This document shows, piece after piece, positions 58,190 through 64,000 of a stretch of DNA of 64,000 nt. Where the stretch lies: contig NZ_CP034234.1 in NCBI RefSeq assembly GCF_003931795.1, positions 1,240,001-1,304,000 on the forward strand. Reading direction: 5' to 3'. Under the pieces are notes generated by a model, which was given only the letters and a program-made list of their open reading frames with translations, had not been told where the DNA came from and did no database searches. Position 1 is the stretch's first letter, and each line of letters starts with the position of its first letter. The DNA comes from Erysipelothrix piscisicarius (GTDB lineage Bacteria; Bacillota_I; Bacilli_A; Erysipelotrichales; Erysipelotrichaceae). Both the position numbers and the translations under genes were made by a program.

Positions 58190-58806
58190 TCTATCGTTTT
58201 TACGATTATTTGTAATGAGATGAAACTCCATAAAGAAACCGCAATATTGTAATTGATTAAACCTGTTAAAATAATAATGATTGAGTCTATAATGGCAATC
58301 ACTTTAGCGGTGGGTAAATCACAATGAAAAAACGATTTAATTAAGGCTTCTAATAAATCAGTACCACCTGTACTGGCTTTATTATTAATAGAAATACTAA
58401 TCGATAATCCAATTAAAACACCGGCAATGAGGGCTGACAAGGCAAATGCCAACATAGGTGAGAAAGTGCGGACTGAATATAATATGTTGACTTTAGGCAC
58501 AAATCTCATCATTAATGACGTTAAAAGACTAATGCTTAAAGTCTTAATGCCAAAAGATGCGCCTAAACGTAATGATCCTAGAATTAATAAAGGAATTGTG
58601 ATGCATAAAACCATGTATTCAATTGGCAAGTTAATGATTTGTGACAAGACTAAGGCAATACCCGTCAAACCACCTGGTGCAAGATTATCAAAGACAAAAA
58701 AGAAATTGACTGCAAATGTGGTAAGTAAGGATATCAGTACAATTACTACCAGTGTCTTTGAGTAAGTTTTAATATTATTCAAGATTGAATTTTTTTGCAG
58801 CGGCAT
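58177..58806 (-). CDS. YitT-family membrane protein, short form
   Basis: From the ATG at 58806 the protein is 209 aa with five to six hydrophobic helices and the YitT blocks NLAPGGLTGIALVLSQ, LRLGASFGIKTLS and NNKASTGGTDLLEALI. It ends before the cytosolic DUF2179 domain that most YitT proteins have. It overlaps the epimerase gene by 32 bp and no clear RBS is seen, so the start is uncertain. Function is unknown; position in the operon suggests membrane transport, which the operon otherwise lacks. Confidence 0.7.
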   Translation of the reverse strand: MPLQKNSILNNIKTYSKTLVVIVLISLLTTFAVNFFFVFDNLAPGGLTGIALVLSQIINLPIEYMVLCITIPLLILGSLRLGASFGIKTLSISLLTSLMMRFVPKVNILYSVRTFSPMLAFALSALIAGVLIGLSISISINNKASTGGTDLLEALIKSFFHCDLPTAKVIAIIDSIIIILTGLINYNIAVSLWSFISLQIIVKTIEKTT

Positions 58807-59491
58807 CAATGGCACTTCGGCAGTTTTTGTAACCGGCTGCTGGTCCTTGTGGATCTTTGAAAATAGCTGATGATAAAACAATCACATCAGGATTACATGC
58901 AATTAATTCATCCATGTTGTCCTGGCGTAAACCACCATCGATTGCAAGTTCACAGTCAGGGTTTTTCTCATCAATCATGACGCGTGCTCTTTTGACCAGG
59001 TCAGTCACGCTTCTACGCCAGCCCCAGTTGTCTTTTCCATCTGTTTCATCAACACCATGGGTCACAATATGTAAACGATCGATATCATAAATTGATTCTT
59101 CAACAAAGCATAACGGTGTATAGCAACCCAAGGTTAAGCCAATTTTTAAATTAAATTCGCGGCACCAATTAATAATATAAGCGAGTTGTGCGCCAATAAA
59201 ATGTTCTGCTGGAATAATGAGCATTTGTGCCCCTACCTCTGCAATTTGTTCAATAAACATGCGGTCCATTGTCACCGTATAGATATGACATTCGATGGGT
59301 GATTGGGTATATGGTCGAATACCAGCAATTACTTGATGTCCTCCCATTAATTTCATGTTTTGTAAATCGTCCATGTCAGCGGCATCTGAGTGAATATAAT
59401 CTACCCCTGCATCACTTACTTCCTTAACAATATCTGCAATGTGGCCATAGTCAGCATGTGCTAAGCCTGCAGCAATTTTAATATGTTTCAT
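58775..59491 (-). CDS. Ribulose-phosphate 3-epimerase-like TIM barrel
   Basis: The start is the ATG at 59491 after GGAGGG; an upstream ATG at 59527 is weaker. The 238-aa protein has the epimerase layout: IHSDAADMDD (metal His/Asp), LKIGLTLGCYTPLC, IVTHGVDETDG, ELAIDGGLRQDN and VLSSAIF. It is related to but divergent from Rpe, so it may act on another ketose phosphate such as an allulose or tagatose derivative. It lies 64 bp downstream of the HAD phosphatase. Confidence 0.75.
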   Translation of the reverse strand: MKHIKIAAGLAHADYGHIADIVKEVSDAGVDYIHSDAADMDDLQNMKLMGGHQVIAGIRPYTQSPIECHIYTVTMDRMFIEQIAEVGAQMLIIPAEHFIGAQLAYIINWCREFNLKIGLTLGCYTPLCFVEESIYDIDRLHIVTHGVDETDGKDNWGWRRSVTDLVKRARVMIDEKNPDCELAIDGGLRQDNMDELIACNPDVIVLSSAIFKDPQGPAAGYKNCRSAIDAAAKKFNLE

Positions 59492-59554
59492 AATTATCCC
59501 TCCATAGTTATTATAATCGCTCTTCATTTTATTATCATATAATAAGGTACTCCA

Positions 59555-60280
59555 TTAATGCGGTAAGTTCAAAATTATTTCAATCGCTTTCGCAACTCCT
59601 TCATAAGTATTATTTTCAACAGTTACATCAGCATATTCAAGTAAACGTTCATCGGAATTACTCATAGCAATACTATAGGCCGCATTTTTAAATAGAGGTA
59701 AATCATTCACACCATCACCAATCGCATAATAATTGTTTTGTTGAAAGTGAAGAGTTTTATCTACTTCTTTACAAGAAAGTTCCATACCAAAATTACCATA
59801 CTCATAAACCTGTACAAATTCTCTGAGTGTTTGGGCATGATGGTTTTGCATAAGTATCACTACTTTTAAAATTTCATAAAACTTTAATTCTTTAACATTA
59901 TTAATTTGTTTTTTAGTCATTCCTTTATAAAAAAAACGATTGTCTTCATGGGTGAAATATACTGTATCAAGTGTTTTAAAAAAACATGGTGTATCTTCAC
60001 TTATGAGTGCATCCAGTTTAATCAAATCCTCATTACGTAATGGATATGTTTTTATTTCTGTTTCATTTTCATAGTACGCGCCATTAAATGCAATTATATT
60101 TAATCGCTGATCCAATAGTGATTTAATCCTTGATACAAACACAGCCGGTCTGCCTGAACATAAATAGATCTGATACCCCGCATCTAACGCTTTTACGATT
60201 GCTTCTTGATTTTTCCGAGATATATTTTTATCACAATCAAGTAAGGTACCATCTAAATCAATTGCTATAATGTTAGGCAT
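59555..60280 (-). CDS. Cof-type HAD phosphatase
   Basis: This 241-aa HAD-IIB enzyme has motif I AIDLDGTLLDCD, motif II LCSGRP and motif IV YAIGDGVNDLPLF. The cap is shorter than usual and the motif III lysine is not clear. It overlaps the alcohol dehydrogenase gene by 8 bp. In this operon it would remove phosphate from a sugar or polyol intermediate. Confidence 0.85.
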   Translation of the reverse strand: MPNIIAIDLDGTLLDCDKNISRKNQEAIVKALDAGYQIYLCSGRPAVFVSRIKSLLDQRLNIIAFNGAYYENETEIKTYPLRNEDLIKLDALISEDTPCFFKTLDTVYFTHEDNRFFYKGMTKKQINNVKELKFYEILKVVILMQNHHAQTLREFVQVYEYGNFGMELSCKEVDKTLHFQQNNYYAIGDGVNDLPLFKNAAYSIAMSNSDERLLEYADVTVENNTYEGVAKAIEIILNLPH

Positions 60281-61385
60281 TTTTTATGATGGTTCTCAGT
60301 GTTGATGTATCAGCGAAAGATAAATGTTCCATTATTGGGTGTACTAATATTTTTTCTAGTGTTTCTTTATGCTCTACCAGATCCATTAATGAGTCATCAA
60401 GTTGAATTTCTTTTAAAAACCTCACAACATTTTCATATAAAACATCATTTCCAAATACATAGTTAGAAATAGTTTTAAAATCTTCTTCGTTTTCTTTTTG
60501 ACAGGTTTGAATATAGGAAGGATATAGTGAAGCAAGAATGGCACCATGAGGTCTGTTTGTATAGCCTCCCACGACTTCAGCTAAGGGATGGGGAATCGAA
60601 GCTCCTGAATTAGATAAAGCACGACCGGCTATAAGTGAAGCCAGTGTCATTGCTTCTCTAAGTTCAAGATTATGAAGGTCATTCATTAAATTAGGTAAAG
60701 TATCGACAATCTTTTTCATAGCATTTAATGCATCCAGTTGCGCTAAGGGATTGGCATTTAAACTGACATAACTTTCAAAAGCATGCGTAAAAGCATCAAA
60801 ACCACTGTGGGCTGTTACGGATGCCGGTAAAGTCAACGTCAGCGTTGGATCAATTAAGGCTTCTTTAGCAAATATTTGTTGGTGGAAGATGCTTAATTTC
60901 TCATTACCATACGTTAAGACAGCTGCTTGTGTGATTTCCGAACCTGTCCCTGATGTGGTTGGTGTAAGAATCAGAGGCAAAACATCTAGACGATTTTCAT
61001 AATCTACATGAGGTGAAGTGTAAGTTGCAAAGACATTATCCCAATCAATGTCCCTCTCTTTCGCAAGAAATGAGATGGCTTTAGCACTATCCATGACACT
61101 TCCCCCACCTAAACCGAAGATAACATCGTAATCATTTTCTACGGTTAAAGCAATCCCTTCTAAGATATTTTCAACGGTTGGATTGGCTTGAATATTGGAA
61201 AATTCATCAAAACTAATTTCATGTTCTACTAATGACAATCTTACAGTTTTATAAGCAGGTTCTAAAAATGACTCACCATTATTAATAAATAAACAACGTT
61301 TACCGTAACGCGATATTAAACTACCAATCTCTGCTAAACTGCCGACACCATAATTTACAATTGTTTTCTGTGCATATTTAAACAT
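60273..61385 (-). CDS. Iron-containing alcohol dehydrogenase
   Basis: This 370-aa group III dehydrogenase has the NAD-binding GLGGGSVMDSAKA near 95, LTPTTSGTGSEITQAAVL and metal ligands in SGFDAFTHAFESYVS (Asp and His) and PHPLAEVVGGYTNRPHG. It oxidises or reduces a small alcohol, aldehyde or polyol. The start overlaps the stop of the upstream gene by one base. Substrate is unknown. Confidence 0.9.
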   Translation of the reverse strand: MFKYAQKTIVNYGVGSLAEIGSLISRYGKRCLFINNGESFLEPAYKTVRLSLVEHEISFDEFSNIQANPTVENILEGIALTVENDYDVIFGLGGGSVMDSAKAISFLAKERDIDWDNVFATYTSPHVDYENRLDVLPLILTPTTSGTGSEITQAAVLTYGNEKLSIFHQQIFAKEALIDPTLTLTLPASVTAHSGFDAFTHAFESYVSLNANPLAQLDALNAMKKIVDTLPNLMNDLHNLELREAMTLASLIAGRALSNSGASIPHPLAEVVGGYTNRPHGAILASLYPSYIQTCQKENEEDFKTISNYVFGNDVLYENVVRFLKEIQLDDSLMDLVEHKETLEKILVHPIMEHLSFADTSTLRTIIKNA

Positions 61386-61798
61386 TACAAACCTCCTTCT
61401 ATGCCTAATACTTTAAGAGCCATTCTATGATCATCTTCAGGTGTGAGACCCGTGATTGTGAGCGCACCAACACAATGATTATGTTCATTGAAAATTGGGA
61501 CCGATCCCGGTGTTAAACAATAATGCTCAGTATTGAGACCATACTTATCATAAAACTCAGATAAATCCCCCTTATTCTTGATATTTAAATCTAATGTAGA
61601 ATTTTCAAATTGAATACAAGAATTTCGTTTTCTTTCTATCCAACTTGCTTTATCAATGCTTAAATTTATATCACAATAATATAACAATGTTTTACCATAT
61701 AAAAAAAGTTCATAGCCAATCACATTATGCTTTGCACTCAAACTTAATGCATAAGTCACACGGTCTATAAACGCTCTATCTATTACAAATTGTTCCAT
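61385..61798 (-). CDS. UPF0303 / GlcG-HbpS-like protein
   Basis: The start is the ATG at 61798, 7 bp after GGAGG. The 137-aa single-domain protein has the UPF0303 pattern WIERKRNSCIQFENSTL, with a C-terminal VPIFNEHNHCVGALTITGL segment as in the GlcG/HbpS (DUF336) fold. Members include heme-binding and polyol-associated proteins of unclear function. It is first gene of the operon, so it may have a role in the same pathway. Confidence 0.7.
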   Translation of the reverse strand: MEQFVIDRAFIDRVTYALSLSAKHNVIGYELFLYGKTLLYYCDINLSIDKASWIERKRNSCIQFENSTLDLNIKNKGDLSEFYDKYGLNTEHYCLTPGSVPIFNEHNHCVGALTITGLTPEDDHRMALKVLGIEGGL

Positions 61799-61916
61799 CA
61801 CTACACCTCCACTATCACTTTATCATTTTACCCAAATTTCTTTTTTTATTTATGTCATTTATTGATGTGGTAGCTCTTAAACTATTTTAATTTAATACAA
61901 AACAATAACATCGACT

Positions 61917-61960
61917 TATCCAATATACAAAAATTATTTTTTATTTTTATATATTGGATA
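61917..61960. repeat. 11-bp inverted repeat in the intergenic gap
   Basis: TATCCAATATA (61917-61927) and TATATTGGATA (61950-61960) form a perfect inverted repeat with a 22-bp AT-rich spacer. It lies between the decayed ABC genes and the operon promoter. It could be an operator or the ABC operon terminator. The rest of 61799-62197 shows only AT-rich sequence. Confidence 0.5.
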
Positions 61961-62197
61961 CTCTTCAAAATATGACGATAGCTCATTTTAAGTCGTTTTA
62001 CTGATAGATTTCTTCACTTTCAACTATTCAATATCTTCTAAAATGAATAACTGTATCCAAGTTGCATATCCAATCTTTATCATTACTACAATGAGTTTGT
62101 GGATGGAAACTTCAAGACTAAAAAAACTCCTTCATTATCAATACAAGGAGCTGCTTTTAATAAAATTTGATTTCTATTATTTATTTCAGGATAATAA

Positions 62198-62859
62198 TTA
62201 TGGATTCATGGGTTTATCAATTATTAATCCATTCTCTATATTTATAGTTTTATCAGCTATTCTTCTTGAAAATACTGGATCGTGCGTGATAATCGATATA
62301 GCCATCCCTTTCTTTTCAAAACATTTATAATTTCTATAATTTTTTCAATATTATCTTGATCCAAAGCAGATGTGGGTTCATCAAAACATAAAATCTTCGG
62401 TGTTCGAGCACAACTTCTCGCAATCACAACTTTTTGTTGTTGATCTCCTGATAATTCATATGGTTAAGAATCTTTTTTGGCTACTAAATCAACCATCTCA
62501 AGTAGCTTCTCAGCTAATTCAACAATTTCATTCTTATCATTATTGAAAACATTGAGCGGTGATTCAATAATATTTTCTAATACGGTTAAATGAGGAAACA
62601 AATTAGAATTTTGAAAAACCATTCCAATTTGTCCTCTTATTTTTTTATAATCAGAACTGGTATTAATTTCTATATCATCAACAATTATTTTTCCACTATC
62701 AAACGCTTCAAGCCCGTTTATACATCGCATCAGTGTTGTTTTTCCAGCTCCTGATTTCCCAAGTACGACAGCAATTTCTTCCATACTAACTTCAAATGAT
62801 AGCCCTTTAAGGACTTCTGTACTATTAAACTTCTTTTTCAAATTAATTACCTTTAACAT
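62198..62859 (-). pseudogene. Amino-acid ABC transporter ATPase, degraded
   Basis: It has Walker A GKSGAGKTT near 35, the Q-loop GMVFQNSNLFPHL and Walker [13 protein letters not shown]. The frame has TAA at 62464-62466 (after KKDS) where polar-amino-acid ATPases have a sense codon before PYELSGGQ. The signature is changed to LSGDQ. A shift near 62310 is repaired by one A, giving [13 protein letters not shown]. Three lesions, one of them a substitution in a catalytic motif, make real decay more likely here than in the other broken genes. The intact protein would be about 220 aa. Confidence 0.85.
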
Positions 62860-62870
62860 ATTTCACACCT

Positions 62871-63349
62871 CTAACTATAATACGAAAACTTTTTCTCAGC
62901 CACTGATAATAGTTGAGTTGAGATTGCCGTCATCAAGATATATATCAATCCAGCAGATACAAAAGGCATCAAGCTTGGATCTCTATTACTTGCACCTATT
63001 GCGATTTTTAATAAATCATTAAGTCCTAAAATATATACCAGGGATGTATCTTTCACAAGTGTAATATGTTCATTTGATATGGGAGGAATCACTCTCTTTA
63101 TAACCTGAGGAAAGATGATTCTGCGATACTTTGTGATATTGTCAAAACCTAAAACATAAGCCGCCTCAAATTACCCTCTATCGATAGATTTTAGACCAGA
63201 TCTAAATATTTCAGCATAGTATGCTGCATGATTTACCGAAAACGCTATTATCGCTATCGGCATTCTGTCAAATACTAGTTTTTCACTTAATAACGGTAGT
63301 CCGTAATATAAAAACATCATTTGCAGTAATAAAGGACTCCCTCGCATAA
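62871..63349 (-). pseudogene. Amino-acid ABC transporter permease, cut by the IS and an in-frame stop
   Basis: The sequence reads RGSPLLLQMMFLYYGLP (membrane helix), FSVNHAAYYAEIFRSGLKSIDRG, then TAA at 63171-63173, then in the same frame FEAAYVLGFDNITKYRRIIFPQVIKRVIPP (the EAA loop) to the C-terminus at 62871. CAA in place of TAA would restore IDRGQFEAA. The first about 60 residues were lost on the far side of the IS. It pairs with the degraded ATPase 11 bp downstream. Imported amino acid unknown. Confidence 0.85.
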
Positions 63350-63351
63350 TG

Positions 63352-63393
63352 AACCGCACCCCGAATCTTGGACAAAGATGAGGAGGTGCGGTT
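63352..63393 (+). promoter_or_regulatory. Tip hairpin and RBS mask of IS copy 2
   Basis: AACCGCACC (63352-63360) pairs with GGTGCGGTT (63385-63393), followed by T6 and the orfA ATG. The AGGAGG ribosome site is at 63381-63386. Confidence 0.6.
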
Positions 63394-63397
63394 TTTT

Positions 63398-64000
63398 ATG
63401 GCTAAGCTAACACGAAAACAAAAAATTGAAATATATGAAAAACGAAAGTTAGGACAATCAGTATGTTCATTAGTAAATGAGTATGGTATTAATAAATCAA
63501 GTATTAAATATTTGGTAAGACTTATCGATCAACATGGACCCAATGTTCTAAGACGAAACAAAAATCACTTTTATTCTCATGAATTTAAGTCAGAAGTAAT
63601 AAATCGGATATTAATGGATGGAGAAAGTACAATAGCTGTCGCCATCGAACTTGGATTAAGTTCTGATGGATTGATTTACAATTGGATTAAAAATTATAAA
63701 GAAAACGGCTATAATGTCATAGAACGGAAACGAGGTAAACCATCTATGACAAAACCAACTAAACTGTTAACAGTTAATGATGAACTAAAGGCATTGAAGA
63801 AAAAAAACAAGTATTTGGAAGCGGAGAATGAATATTTAAAAAAATTGAATGCCGTAGTGAAACAAAGGGTGGAGCGCGAAAAGAAGAAAACCAGAGTAGT
63901 CTCCTTACTACGACAAAAATATCCCTTAGAGATTCTTTTAAAAATATCCGGACTCGCTCGATCTACTTACTACTTCTACGTTTCAAAAATTGATTTTGAT
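63398..64000 (+). CDS. IS150-like transposase orfA, open through the window edge
   Basis: The ATG at 63398 follows AGGAGG. The frame is open for 201 codons to the end of the window: two helix-turn-helix units, then a helix NKYLEAENEYLKKLNAVV, then LLRQKYPLEILLKISGLARSTYYFYVSK, which resembles the start of IS150-type orfB. So orfA and orfB may be one frame here, or the A8 and A7 runs at 63800 and 63838 may include a slippage site. Confidence 0.85.
   Translation, partial: MAKLTRKQKIEIYEKRKLGQSVCSLVNEYGINKSSIKYLVRLIDQHGPNVLRRNKNHFYSHEFKSEVINRILMDGESTIAVAIELGLSSDGLIYNWIKNYKENGYNVIERKRGKPSMTKPTKLLTVNDELKALKKKNKYLEAENEYLKKLNAVVKQRVEREKKKTRVVSLLRQKYPLEILLKISGLARSTYYFYVSKIDFD

Larger units (their letters stand above)
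63350..64000 (+). mobile_element. IS150-like element, copy 2 (left part, plus orientation)
   Basis: From TGAACCGCACCCCGAATC at 63350 the sequence matches copy 1 (8950 downward) apart from homopolymer lengths. It continues past the window. It interrupts the ABC permease gene. Confidence 0.93.

Noticed and set aside
62043..62330. 95-aa plus-strand ORF in the 62-kb gap
   Set aside because: It is antisense to the C-terminal part of the degraded ABC ATPase ([16 protein letters not shown] in reverse), has no RBS and resembles no protein.
1..64000. tRNA or rRNA genes
   Set aside because: No T-loop (GGTTCGAATC-like) with a matching acceptor stem or conserved rRNA segment was seen on either strand by eye; a tRNAscan run would be decisive.

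Overview
The window is low-GC Firmicute DNA. The best fit is an Erysipelothrix or a close Erysipelotrichaceae relative. Reasons: AT-rich codon use with strong Shine-Dalgarno sites, four LPXTG-anchored surface proteins (including a family 8 polysaccharide lyase of the hyaluronidase type), a secreted protein with choline-binding type GW repeats, and a LicD phosphocholine-transferase-like gene. The organism call is an inference from gene content; no rRNA or tRNA gene is visible.

Layout. 1-6.7 kb: a giant GH2 glycosidase with CcpA-type cre sites. 6.8-9.7 kb: a cyclophilin lipoprotein, an IS150-like element and an AIM24-family gene. 9.7-20.5 kb: housekeeping and surface genes (C69 peptidase, DAACS symporter, MepB-like, HAD phosphatase, prolyl aminopeptidase, LicD, CofE-like, NERD, choline-binding protein). 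20.8-30.6 kb: a DUF2513 gene, T-box-controlled brnQ, the hyaluronidase-type lyase, small stress or repair genes and a BNR-repeat protein. 30.6-42.7 kb: a complete citrate fermentation island. 42.9-56.6 kb: two further IS3-family elements around ldhD, a PTS EIIC, recQ, dus, a large repeat surface protein and a truncated pepV. 56.7-61.8 kb: a BglG-type regulator facing a five-gene sugar or polyol operon. 61.8-64 kb: a decayed amino-acid ABC transporter cut by a second copy of the first IS.

The citrate island works as a unit. A 2-hydroxycarboxylate transporter imports citrate, CitDEF splits it into acetate and oxaloacetate, and CitC, CitX and CitG make and load the prosthetic group. OadA, OadB, the gamma-like subunit and a separate biotin carrier form a sodium-pumping oxaloacetate decarboxylase. 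A GntR/FCD protein probably regulates it. birA and bioY, which supply the biotin the decarboxylase needs, sit inside the island behind a BirA-operator-like site that is also a terminator hairpin.

Two cautions affect the annotation. Many genes (hyaluronidase, brnQ, ldhD, dus, the BglG-type regulator, all transposases) are broken by single missing bases in short homopolymers. Two copies of one IS in this window differ only in homopolymer length. Base-calling undercalls, or a slippage mutator, must be excluded before any of these is called a pseudogene. Separately, six in-frame stops interrupt otherwise continuous reading frames.
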